Shown: piece by piece, positions 23,226 through 34,000 of the stretch
How positions within the stretch are numbered: the first letter of the stretch is position 1
Layout: the number at the start of each line of letters is the position of its first letter
Assembly: GCA_965112735.1 (NCBI GenBank)
Contig: OZ218960.1
Span: forward strand, 2,852,001 to 2,916,000
Length of the DNA: 64,000 nucleotides
Reading direction: 5' to 3'
Source of the DNA: Phaeosaccion multiseriatum
Taxonomy: Eukaryota > Ochrophyta, other classes
Program-made: the position numbers and the translations under genes
Notes under the pieces: generated by a model
What the model saw: only the letters and a program-made list of their open reading frames with translations
The model's database searches: none
What the model was told of the DNA's origin: nothing

Positions 23226-24990
23226 CTACTGCTCGTCTTTGTAGTCAAGATCCTGCTCAGCCACCCTCTCCGCTTCAGCCGATGACAGCACGACAGTGGC
23301 CCCCGCGCCGAGGGGGTCGGAGGGATGACGAAGCCTGGGGGGAAAATGTACATCTCTCGCCCTCTGTCCCCCGCACAGATGAGGCCTTGTGTACACCCCG
23401 TCGGGTCCATGGAGAGGAGGAGAAGGGGAGACCCACGGCGCTACAGCCGCCATCGGAGCCCGTGCCCGCGCCGGACTCCCTCCGAGCCCGACACCAGGCT
23501 CTGCAGCGGACGAGGGCGAGAGAGAGGCGAAGAAGAAGGAGGACCAAGGGTCTGATACCTCTGACCATCGCTTATCTTCATCATCTTGAACGGCATGCAG
23601 CGTGGGAAGCTCCACCTCCTGAAGCTGCCTCGCCACTTGGCAGGCCAAAGCCGCCCTCTGTAGGGACGCCTCCGCTTCTCTGAGCAAGTCCGCATCATCC
23701 AGCGAGGACGGCGCGCTGCTGATCGAGGAGGAGCAGGAGGAGGAGCTGCAGGCCCATCGCGCAGCCTCCCCGAGCCGTGCAAATGGCGCGGAGAACGAAC
23801 TCGCCCACTGTGACCGCGGTGTTGGTGGTGGCAGCCGTGCCGACGTTGACGCCACTGGGGAGGGTGAAGAAGAGGGAGGAGGGGGGATCTGGGGTCGAGG
23901 AGAGGCTCTGATTGTGAGCCTCAGAATAGGATTTGACTCCATGGAGGCGCTGGAGTCAGAGCGGGACCGATGTATCGCGACCCTGTTCTCGTGGTGGTGG
24001 TGCATCGGGCCGCCGCACCAGAGCGATGGGGGCGATGGGCTTGTTGGTGCTCCGGCTCCTCGCTCCGCCATCTTGGCCGCGTTTCTTCGAGCACTCGCCG
24101 CCGCTTCTTCGCCTCCGTGAACGGCCGTCATTGCGGCCCTGCTCGTGGGCGAAGAGCAGTAGACAGTAGGTGAACCATACCCCAAGGTCGGGGCCTGATG
24201 CACGGGTGGCGCCCCATCAAATCGCACGGGCTCTGGTGCATCACCGAAGACGGGTGACGCTGTTGTCAGGCCTGGTGTTGGTGCTAGTGTTGGTGCTGGA
24301 AGTACCACCACCACTGCCGCTGTTGCTTCCCTTGCTGCTGCTGGTGCTGCTGGTGCTGCCCTTGCTGCTGCTACTTGTACTGCTGTTTTTGCTGCTGTTG
24401 TCGCTGCGTATGCGGGTGCGGCTCCTGCTTGAGGTGGGGGTGCTCGAGACGCCGGTCTTGGAGCCTGAAATTGGTGTCGTAGCCTGCCAGTGAGCCTGTC
24501 AAAGACAGGCGGGGGGGGAGAGCCGCCCCGTGGATCACCTTCCCCGGCGGTGGGAGGATCAGGGAAGTCAGACGGCCCTCGAGACCCAAAAGACGGGCTG
24601 GGCGCCACCGGACTTAGACTTGTGGGCGTGGTGCCTGTTGTTCCACTCCACCTCTGCCTCCGCTCTGTTAGTACTGTCAGCGAGCGAGCGAGAGAGGGGA
24701 TTCGCAGTCAGCGGTGGTCGACGGTCAAGCGGGAGAGCGAGAAAGAATTCTACGATAGGGTAGGTTTGACGTCGGCAGTATCTGAGGAGAAAAGAAAGGG
24801 GAAGAAGTGGGCTGAGGCAGCCCGGTCCCGTCAAGCAGTCACCACCCTTCGTCTTGTCTCTCATTAGCGGCCAGTGACTAGCTAGACGGCGCTTGAATGG
24901 CTCCCCTTCTCTCCTCGGCCGACTCGACTCAGGTGTAAGCAAGCAGACGCACGTACCTGGAAGCATTCCTTCGATTTCGCGATGGTCCAT
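23226..24990 (-). CDS. Hypothetical low-complexity Ala/Ser/Pro-rich protein
   Basis: A long minus-strand open frame ends with TAG at 23228-23226 and joins a short upstream exon. Model: 24990-24957 then 24634-23226 (480 residues). The alternative acceptor at 24664 is also in frame and adds ten residues. The protein is mostly disordered: Pro/Ala runs, a Ser-rich middle, one short helix-prone stretch (LLREAEASLQRAALACQVARQLQEVE) and an acidic QDLDYKDEQ tail. No domain was recognised. Support comes from frame length and consistent splice phase. The first exon and start codon are uncertain, because the frame is open a further 84 nt upstream without an ATG. Confidence 0.4.
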
Positions 24991-26223
24991 CTGGCCACGC
25001 CGACTCAGGCTATTGCTACCGCTCTTGTCCTTGTTGGCGAATATGTCCTTCCTGGCACTAGCAGAGGTAGCCACGCAGGATCAATGGCTCTATAACAGCA
25101 GGAGGTGGCGTGATAATTCGATCTTAACGCAGGGGGGGTGGGAGAGAACAAAACAGAAGATGGTCTTCCCCTCTGTCCGAGGCTATCCGCGCGCTCCTCG
25201 CATAGGAGAAGAGGAAGCGCGAGAGGAACATACGCCAGGTATGTAGGCAGAGAGAGCGCATGGAAGAGGAAGCTCATTCCAACCCATCTAACGCTTGACT
25301 CCAGCCCACTGCCTGACACTCAAAAAAAAAAAAAAAAAATTGTTTTCAGACCAGCGACGTCTGAAGAGGCTCGTTGCCCTCCCTCCCTCCCTCCCTCCCT
25401 CCCTCCCTCCCCTCCCCCGGCTTCTCGCTCGTGCTGCATGAGGACGTGTCGACACTTGTTGCTGCTCATCTGGACTCTAACCTCCTCTACCATAAAAGTG
25501 CTCGCTGTGGCTGAGAGGCGGGAGAGAGAAGATACTGTATGGAGCTGGACTTCACTTGCACAGCACTTGCTCGAGGGCACGGCGCCTAGCTCTCTCTGCT
25601 CGTAAGTAGTTCTCAGGCCGTGTCAATCTATGTACATTCGTTTGTAAGAAGGCATCCTTCGACAGTTACACTCTGTGCAGGTATGTGCTATTTGCATTAA
25701 AGCTTACGGACTCGATATTCGCGGTAAGCTTGCGAAGCAAGGAGGTATCCACGTTCTAGTCCCTCTGGTGCCTGTCCACGGCCTGGCACCCTGCTGTTCA
25801 CTGCTGTTGATGCTTTTGCCTCCAAGGGAGGTGTGACATCGCTGTCTGACCCCCATCCCCCACCCATGGTGCATGCGCTCTCTGCCGCTTTTCCCTCCTC
25901 CATAGGTCCTTCCCCCGTTTTCACGTCGGTGAAGACGCACTGTAGCCTCCCTCTGGTGCCTGTCCACGGCCCTTTTACGCCCTCTTCCTTCTTTTTTTGG
26001 CTGATTCCGCATCTGGGCCATATACCGCCGTCGGACAATCCCGCGAAATCTTCCCCCCTGAGCTTCAGCTCCCTAGCGAGCAGGCCCAGAGCCCTCCCTC
26101 GCTTTTTAGCGAGCAGGCCCCAGAGCTCCCTCTCATTCTTGAGCGAGCAAGCCCCAGAGCTCCCTCGCTGACAGAAGTCACGAGCCACACAGCCAGCCAA
26201 CTCAGAGCACCGACGCAACCATC
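24991..26223. other. Intergenic stretch without a recognised gene
   Basis: It contains an 18-nt A run at about 25322-25340, a short CCCT array (25378-25408), and three related GGTGCCTGTCCACGGC-type words near 25766 and 25959 that mark a local duplication. Frames on both strands are short and lack family signatures. The last 150 bp presumably carry the promoter of the LRAT-like gene. Confidence 0.5.
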
Positions 26224-26999
26224 ATGGCAGGATGGAACCCCAACGTGCCACGGTTCGCTTCTGTGCCCCAAGGGGGAGGGTGAGTGCATGCATTGCTTAC
26301 AACAGACGACTGAACCTTCCGGCCTCCCCTCTTTACCCTGTGTTCCTTTCGGATATTCTGCTGCTGTATTCCACCATCCATCCTATCTCTGCTCTCATTT
26401 CCTCTCCCCGATGGATCCGCTCTTCCGATCCTCTTCCACAACTGCACAGGCTTGAAGGGACAACGGACAAGAATAAAGAATGGATTGGAAGCAAGCTGGC
26501 TGGCCGTATGGATGGTGAATGGATTAAGTCGCATGAGGCCGCAATGATTGTGGAGGAAGGAGACGTCGTGGCCCGCAGAATAAATGGAGGCAAATCGCTA
26601 CACACCGGCGTTTACGTGGGCGACGGGGAGGTAAGCATCTTTAGAAGCCTGACAGGACACAAAGTTTGATTTCTAAGCTGCAACACTCCTCAGATTTGCC
26701 ACCGTAATACGCACGACCACGGGAGAACCGAACAGCTGGACGATTTCACGAACGGCCACGACCAAATTATGATCGCCCGCAAGGCGAAAGGACACCGGGA
26801 CGGCTGGCACAGCGCCGACGCAGCGAGGCGCAGCGTTAGCGAGGGGGAGCGAGGAGGCAGGCAGGGGGTCCAGGCCGACTACCACAGGTTCAATAACAAC
26901 TGCCAGCACTTCACTAGCAAGGCTACGACCGGCAATGCGGAGAGTCCGCAAGTTACGGAGGCTCTCGGGGGCCTGGCGAAGTGGTTTGGGTACAAGTAG
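26224..26999 (+). CDS. LRAT-like (NlpC/P60 superfamily) protein
   Basis: Three exons, 26224-26279, 26450-26630 and 26694-26999, give 180 residues with phases closing. The core is GDVVARRINGGKSLHTGVYVGDGE followed by ICHR, then NNNCQHF. This matches the LRAT/H-rev107 layout: a first His (His70) in an H-x-G-V/I-Y-V-G-D-G strand, a second His (His82), and the nucleophile Cys149 in an N-C-x-H-F motif. Family members are acyltransferases or phospholipases acting on phospholipids at membranes. The substrate here is unknown. Unlike animal members there is no obvious C-terminal membrane anchor; the protein ends LAKWFGYK. The ATG at 26224 is the only in-frame start ahead of the first donor. Confidence 0.82.
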
Positions 27000-27681
27000 G
27001 TAGAGAAGGCAGGCTGAAGAAGCGCGGCCTGGGCTTCAGTCCGGAAGGAGAGAGGGGAGGATGGAGTGGAATGGAGCAACGGAGGGGGGGGGGGGAGAGG
27101 GAGAGAGGGTCCAACGAAGCAACACCACGACAGTACGCGACTTGATGCTGTCGGCGTAGCCAGGGCCGCGCTGATCGGAAAGCTGCGAATGAGAAGGCAC
27201 GCTTCATAATGCGTACACACGCTTCCACTCAGTGCAGTGGTCCGGCGCGAGGGGGCATGGGTTCGGAGGAGGCAGGGGTATTCGACGGCGACCGTGCTCA
27301 GGAGGGGAGAGAGGACAGCCAGGGAACTTCCCAGGCTGTCCACGGGGGTTTACGCAAGAGGAGTGGGGGACAGAGGTCGGGGAGGGAGGAGAAAAGGGAA
27401 AAGGGTGTTGAGACAAATCGACACTGGATATCGATCTCTATATCGCTGGTACATATCTGTTCACTCCTTTTGTACTCTATGTAGGCTAGCTAATAAGACG
27501 CTTTCCCACAACCCGTGCAAGTGCAGCACTGATCCCTGAGAGGGACATGTCCCAACACGACAATTGTCGGTGGAAATCTAATGATCACTAGTGCGGCAGT
27601 GTCGTAAAGAAGGGGAGAATGAAACGGTAGACGAGTTTCTTTTTTGGCGCAAAGACTTCGGATACTAGTCTGTCAGGCTGC
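27000..27681. other. Intergenic stretch
   Basis: It includes a G run (27086-27097) and GGGAGAG-rich sequence likely to be the 3' region of the LRAT-like gene. No gene is seen. The ankyrin gene that follows presumably has its promoter in the last 200 bp. Confidence 0.5.
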
Positions 27682-29559
27682 ATGGGGATGGCAGCGGACC
27701 GAAGGTTCTCGAGGGAGGAGGCAGTCCTTGAGATCGAGCGATTGTGGCTTGAGGAGCAAAGGGCGAAGCAATTGGAGGCGGAAGAAAGGCGGGAGGGGCT
27801 ACGGTATGTAACGGCACCTCCTCGCCACAGCGTTCCTCATGACCTGCGTGAGCGGTCTAAAGCTACTGTCGGCAACTCTATTTGCATGAGTCGCGAGTTC
27901 CCCCTCCGGGGCCCGCGACTGTAGACCCCAGGCGAGCAGCAGCGGCGTATGATACCCCTGTTCGCGGTGGGAACGGTGGCAGGGCATTAACGCCTGCAAT
28001 GTCTGGAATGGGGGCTACTGCACTTGGAAATTAGTCCCATGGTGCCTCAGAGGCCTCTAAAGGGCTTCGTAGTTCCCCCAGGGGGAATTTTGCGTATGCA
28101 CGGGGTGTGCACGCGCTGCCCCCCCCCCCCTCAAACTTCCACCCGTCTCCTTACTGTGTGTAGCTGAGCTAGAAAGGTTCTTCCCCCCAAATCTCCGAGC
28201 ATGGAGAGCGCGGCCCTAATGCCAGAGGTGAGCCGCTGGGGCATGACCGTCCTACCGTCAGAATCTTTTAGCTCGGAAAGCCGCACCTAATCACTGCCTG
28301 GCCCAACACGTTTTCCCCCATGAGCAGCTACGCTCTGGACCTGAGCTGTATGCCCTCGCGGCGGTATGTGTATGCCATACCGACCGTGCAGCGCCTTGCC
28401 TAGCCTCTCTCTTTGACTAGTTCTTCGCTCTGGCTGCCGTTGGTACTACTCGCGCAGCGCCTTGCCCAGCTAGCCCCTCTCTTTGACTATAATTCTTCGC
28501 TCTGCCGTTGCTACTACTCGCCCAGGCTCATCGCCTCATACACGCCATCCAGTATGAGCCAGATCTCCGCAAGGTCGGCGCCGCCGTGAGTGTACTCGTC
28601 GTCCAGCGAGGGGGGAGTACGATCTGCCTGAATCAACCCCTCGACTACCACTAATGCACTACGCGGTGTATTCCGAAAGAGCTGATGTGAGTAACCTACT
28701 GCTTCTTCTTGGGGTGTCTCCGAACGCTCCGGCAGGAAGAGACCTCACAAGTCCCCTGCACATTGCGGCCTCGAATGACAATCAAGGTATCGTTGTACAG
28801 CTCATCTGGGCAGGCGCTCCTGTGGACCAGCCAGACAGGGCTGGGGGGACGCCGCTGCACTGTGCTGCAATACGTGGATGTGGAAGGGTTGTTAGCGCTC
28901 TGCTTTCTGCTGGGGCCAACCCGAACAGGCCAGACTTTGACGGGGTCACAGCGCTGCATAAGGCGTCGTGGGAAGGGCACTTCGGCATACTACAGCAGCT
29001 GCTCGCTGCAGGTGCGGCGGTCAACGTACAAACGTATGGGCAGGGAAGAACGGCGCTTCACAAAGCTTGTGAGAGGGGACACCTGGCAATAGTCGCACAC
29101 CTCGTCGCTGCTCGTGCTGATATCGATCGCCGCGACAGAGACGGGTTGACTGCGTTGCACGTGGCAGCCTTTCATGGGCATACCTCCATAACGCGAAGCC
29201 TGCTTGTGGCTGGCGCTGATGTCAATGCGCAGGAGATCACGCGGCACGTGTCGCCCCTCATGATGGCTTCTCAACAAGGGCATACGCGACTGGCGGGAGA
29301 GCTCGTACTGGCAGGCGCCGAGGTGGACATGCTGCGCTCAGATGGGATGACTTCCCTCCATGCCGCGGCTGTGAACGGCCATGTAGGGGTGATCCGTCTA
29401 CTCCTCTCTGCTGGGGCGAAGATCGAAAGAACATTCGGTAGCAACCCGCCAAGAACACCGCTGCTTGAGGCTGCTGAACGAGGGCACGACGGGGCTGTGC
29501 AGGAGCTGCTTTGGGCAGGGGCATCAGCTGGGCAGGGGCATCGGCTGCTGAGGCCGTAG
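27682..29559 (+). CDS. Ankyrin-repeat protein 1 (start and first intron provisional)
   Basis: A long exon from about 28607 to the TAG at 29557-29559 encodes eight to nine ankyrin repeats (TPLHCAAIRGCGRVVSALLS, TALHKASWEGHFGILQQLLA, TALHVAAFHGHTSITRSLLV and so on). It is open upstream to a CAG at 28604-28606. A plausible first exon at 27682-27803 encodes a charged coil (FSREEAVLEIERLWLEEQRA), as in the neighbouring ankyrin gene at 31050, and ends at GTATGT in phase 2. Joining it directly at 28607 gives the wrong phase; joining at 28611 (after GCGAG) works but uses a poor acceptor, and an extra exon may be missing. Ankyrin repeats bind proteins; the partner is unknown. A stretch with EsV-1-7-like Cys pairs continues in the same frame just beyond the stop. 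Confidence 0.75.
28390..28520. repeat. Imperfect direct repeat of about 65 bp
   Basis: The sequence GCGCCTTGCC, TCTCTTTGACTA, TTCTTCGCTCTG, CTACTCGC occurs twice in tandem (about 28390-28453 and 28456-28520) with small indels. It lies in the putative first intron of the ankyrin gene. Confidence 0.75.
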
Positions 29560-29624
29560 CTCTGGCTCGAGGGCACGGCTTGCTGGGCGTTGCACAGCGT
29601 CCACGGAGATGAAATCGTCCCCAA

Positions 29625-29745
29625 GCTCTGTCAAGTAGAGGGCTGTGGCAAGCAGGCGAGGAAAGGAGGCTTGCGCACCTCCCACGCGGCACAGAGGAAG
29701 CTCTGCGGCGTTGGAGAGTGTGATAAGCAGGCGAAGGAGTGGAGG
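29625..29745 (+). pseudogene. Orphan EsV-1-7-like cysteine motifs after the ankyrin gene
   Basis: The frame reads CQVEGCGKQARKGG, then CGVGECDKQAKEW: two C-x4-C pairs spaced like the start of EsV-1-7 motifs, although the following C-x2-H is degraded (RTSH without its Cys). It is in the same frame as the ankyrin coding sequence and separated from it by one TAG (29557-29559). It may be an old fusion exon, an alternatively spliced end, or a decayed piece. Confidence 0.45.
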
Positions 29746-29847
29746 GATGAAGGAAGGGGATGTGCAAGAGGCATGGGCGCATCAGCAGGGAGGAGGCCGG
29801 GGAGAGAGGCAGCGCTCAACAAGTCCCCACCCACGATGGCCGCGGGG

Positions 29848-29946
29848 AGGAGGAGGAGGAGGAGGAGGAGGAGGAGGAGGAGGAGGAGGAGGAGGAGGAG
29901 GAGGAGGAGGAGGAGGAGGAGGAGGAGGAGGAGGAGGAGGAGGAGG
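29848..29946. repeat. (GAG)n array, about 33 units
   Basis: Perfect GAG repeat, read as poly-Gly, poly-Glu or poly-Arg depending on frame. In the frame of the preceding EsV-like Cys pairs it is poly-Arg. No evidence that it is translated. Confidence 0.95.
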
Positions 29947-29976
29947 CGTCCATGGGAGGAAAAGCGTAAGAAGTGA

Positions 29977-31049
29977 GGAGCGAGAGAAGGAAGCCGCGCA
30001 CCGCCTCTCACCCGGCCACCGCTGCTCGTGGGAGGAGTCCGACAGCCGTACCGCGAAAAAGAAGAGGGCGTTCCGTGTGGCTGGGGGATGAGGTGCAGCT
30101 GCCGAAGCGGTTCCGCAGGTAGTTGCCATTGAGTGAATAGTGAGGCGCTGCTGGGCTCAGAGAGGCTGGAGCGACGTTACGTTTCAACGAGGGCGTGGGT
30201 GGCGGTGTAAAATATGGGCGTGGCCGAGGGAGTGGAGGGGAGGGGATGGAGAGAAAGAGGGCCGCACGGATTGAGAAGGCGGCTGGAGTAGCAGCAGGAG
30301 GTAGGTATCACACATGCAGTAGGCGAAGAATGGAACAGGGTATGCGGAGAAAGCGTAAGAGAATACAAATCGGATTCATGGAGATTGCAGGCTCGCTCGC
30401 CATCAGCAGCAGACCCGCTGGCCGAGGCCATCACCCATCGCTCCACCGCGCCCGCTTCTCCGTGCCTGCAGTGAGATAGGCTGCTTCTCCTCCACTCTTC
30501 TCTTGGAGCAGTCCTTTGATATCTTGCATGCCCCTCATCCGTACACTTTCAACACCGAACCCATGTCTCCTTGGCGACCCTCAGCCCAGTCTCCTGGCCC
30601 CTCGCTTGCTCTTCGAAGTCTGGGCCAGCAGCTACCACGCTACGGCACTACTGGTCAAGTGCCTGACCTCTCTTCTTTGCATCTCACTCTCCGCCCCTGC
30701 AGCGAGTGAGGGCGGATGCCTCTGGAAAGAGCTGAGGCCTTCATTTGTTCCCAGGGGGTCGGGGCCAGAATTTGGCCAAAAAGACAAACTGTCGCTGCTC
30801 TTCCGCTCAAGCCTCGATAGCAGCTCCAGACGGCTCAGGCATCAAAAGGCCGCCCTCCCACTCACATCTCCCACTGACCCTGGCCTGGCCAACCTCCTTT
30901 ACGGCAAATCAGTCCGCTCTCGCGGCGGTGTGAGCCAGCGAGAACTCGCAGAGCGGGTCCTTCTTTGCCCATCCTCATCACCTGCAAGACTATACTCGCT
31001 TCGTCGCTGGCTCTGGATTGCAGAGCAGCAGTGGGAGAAGCAGGGGACA
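29977..31049. other. Region upstream of ankyrin gene 2, coding status unclear
   Basis: No conserved gene. The frame of ankyrin exon 1 stays open upstream to an ATG at 30528, so 174 further residues could be coding. They look unstructured and carry no family signature, so the conservative start at 31050 was chosen. Confidence 0.4.
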
Positions 31050-34000
31050 ATGCAGGCCGGCGGTTCGGAGGATGCGATCAGCTGCGCCCATCCTGCCCAA
31101 GAAGGAGAGACAAGTACCATCGCTGAGCCGCGCCCAGCCCAGGACTGCGGCGCACAAGAAGAAACATCAAGTGAAGCGGCTCGGCAGCAGTTCGAGGAAG
31201 AAATCGCGAGGCAGCTTCATAACCAGGAGAAGAGAAAGCGACGTGAGTGGGCACAAGAGCAGGCGGGTAAGTGAAGAGAGAGAGAGAGAGAGAGAGGGAA
31301 GTACCCCACTCTTACCTTGCCTTAATTCACCCCTCCCCCACTGCCTGGGCTGCTGATGTTGCTGTCCCCGCCCTTATACTAGCACACACGAGGACGTTGA
31401 AATCTTCCTCCTTTTCTTCTTTCAATTCTAAATGACGATGGCCGTAACACAACACCAAACAACTGTCACGCAGGCGAAGCCATCAGTGAGCAGCTGTTCC
31501 TGGACCAAGCAGAGAGGGAAGACTTCGAGGAGCCTGTGCTCGACGTCTCCATCCCCAACGTCACCACCCTTCACTGCTGCGCTATTCAGGGGGACGTCAC
31601 CGTCGCCAGTCAGCTGCTTGAGAGAGGCGTCGACGTCGAAGATACCAGTGGCCCCTTTGGACAGTAAGTTGGGTGCAGGCTGTACAGAGCTGCGTTGCTT
31701 GATCGACTTGATGTGGAGGGGTTGGCAAAGAAACTGCGAGAAGATCACAGAGTCACCACTTTGATTCGGCGAGGCACGTGCTTCCCGAGACACTCTGACC
31801 GCCTCCCGCCCTCGGCCGCCTGCCATGCCTAAGCAGCCATCCTGCTTTCCTCTGCCTCCTATCCCGAAAGAGGAGTGCTGTCTCGTATCTACGCTCGCTC
31901 GGCCTCGGCTACTGGGTGCTGGAAGAAGCATACCCACATTATCCGCCAAATACTATGCATCACATCTTTGGACGTGCGACTATCCCTCTGTTGGCATTTG
32001 TTTCACCACGCTCACACCCCGTTTGCTTCCCTTTGCTTCACTTTGCTTGGCTTGATCGCTTCCTCTTCCCGACCCCTCCCCCTCTACCTCGCTGCGGCAC
32101 CTTCCGATCGCCTCCCTCTCCGTCCTCGACCGACAGGACTGCACTCATGATCGCCTCTGCAGTGGGCCATGCGAACTTTGTCACCTTCTTGCTTACGACA
32201 GGCCACGCGAACGTCAACGCGCGCTGCCCGAAGGAGCTGACGCCCAACGCCACGGCCTTACATTGGGCATGCGAGCGGGCCGGCAAGTCGTCGTACCACA
32301 TTGCGCAGCTGCTCCTCGATGCCGGGGCGCACATCCACTTCCCGGAGGGGCGCTCGCCACTTCACACGAGCTGCATGGCCGGGGACGCTCGCACTGTGAA
32401 GCTGCTGCTGAGCAAAGGCGCCAGCATCAACGCCATAGATCACTGCTCGGGTCGTGGCCTCTACACACCCCTCCACTCCGCACTGCGAGATTGCGAGGAT
32501 CGGGCCAAGGGTGACGAAGTGGTGCGTGTGCTTCTGAGCGCGCGGACCAACCCCGGAGAGGAGGAGGCAGACGTGACGCGGAAGGACGGGAAGGAGCACT
32601 TGTCCGCCTTCGCCTTTGCGATGATGACGCTGCGGCTTCGCGTGCTCAAGCTTATGTTCAAGTGGCGCAGCAAGGAGGAGCTGCTGAAGGACTATGGCTT
32701 CGGGGGCATCGGCACGGTGCGTGGGTGGGTGCGCTGGCGGGTGGAGGGGGGGTTGTCTGAGTGGCATCTTATACTACGAAGTACTTGAAACACCGGGTAT
32801 GGCATGCCAGGTCGCAACCCTGGCGGTCAAGCTGATCGGCAGATGTGCGTGCGTGTGTGGGTGTGTGTGTGTGTGTGTGTGTGTGCGTGTGTGTGTGCGT
32901 GTGCGTGTGCCTCTTTGTCGGAGCAAGCTTCGCATCCCCCGGCCTTGCTTGCTCCAGCCAGCCACTTGGGGAGAAGTGCGCTCTGACCCCTCGGGGCGGG
33001 CCTTCCTTCCTCCTTCAGCCCTTGGCAAAGCGCGGCCCTGCTCAGTCACGCTCACTCCCACGCCCACAGGCCCTTCACTGGGCGTGCATGGACGACCAGA
33101 GATACAAACTGATCCGGGTGCTGATCGACGAGGGCGCGGACATCACACAGATGACCCAACGTGCCCAGGGCGCAACCCCACTGCAACTCGCCGTGCGGCG
33201 CGGGGCCGTGCGCTGCGTGGGCGTATTGCTGAGGGCTGGGGCGGACGTGCTCAGTAAGGACGCTGACGGTTACAACAGCATCGAACTAGCCGCCCGGTAC
33301 GGCCGCGCAGACGTTGAAGAGCTGCTGAGAGGTGCGTGCGTGCGTGTGCGTGCGTGTGCGTGCGTGTGCGTGCATGAAGGGTCTCACAGAAGCCGCGACT
33401 TGACTTGGTGACTGAGTGACTGGCTGACTGTTCAGGTTCCGGTGGCGGGGGGGATAAGGTCCCTCCAGGGCGCCGCACTCACCTGGCCAGCCGCGAAAAA
33501 CCTAACCCACCCAGACTAGCTCCTGCTGCCGTCCTGCCATTTTCACTGACTGACTGCCAGCCCTCCTCTCCCCTCTCGCCGACCTCGCCATCTGCCTCTT
33601 TCGCGCTGCTGCGCATCACATTGAACATTCGTTGCCCCTCCCTCCATCGACTGTCATCCTCCCTGTTGTCTACCCCTCAGCGTCGATAGAGGTGGCGGAG
33701 AGGAAGCCCCCCGTCGAGAGCGGGCAGGAGGGTGTGGGCGTGGGGGCGGCTGATAGCCATAGCCATGGGCTGTCCATCCCCCGCGGGCCCCCAAGCGCTT
33801 CGCCCCCCGCTGCGAAGATCGAGACGACTCCGCGGCTCCGAGACTGTGCCGACCATCTCCCTGCCGGTGCCGACCCTCTCGACACGGAAGGGGTACAGGA
33901 GCCTGGGGAGGGGGGCAAGGAGGAGGAGGAGGAGGGGGAGGAGGAGGACGAGAAGGAGGAGGAGGAGGAGGAGGAGGAGGAGGAGGAGGAGGAGGAGGAG

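Noticed and set aside
23226-23255. DYKDE-like C-terminus resembling an epitope tag (engineered sequence)
   Set aside because: The match is only five residues inside natural acidic sequence, and no vector features are nearby.
25322-25345. A run as the tail of a retroposed transcript
   Set aside because: No upstream gene-like or SINE-like sequence and no target-site duplication could be seen; slippage explains it equally well.
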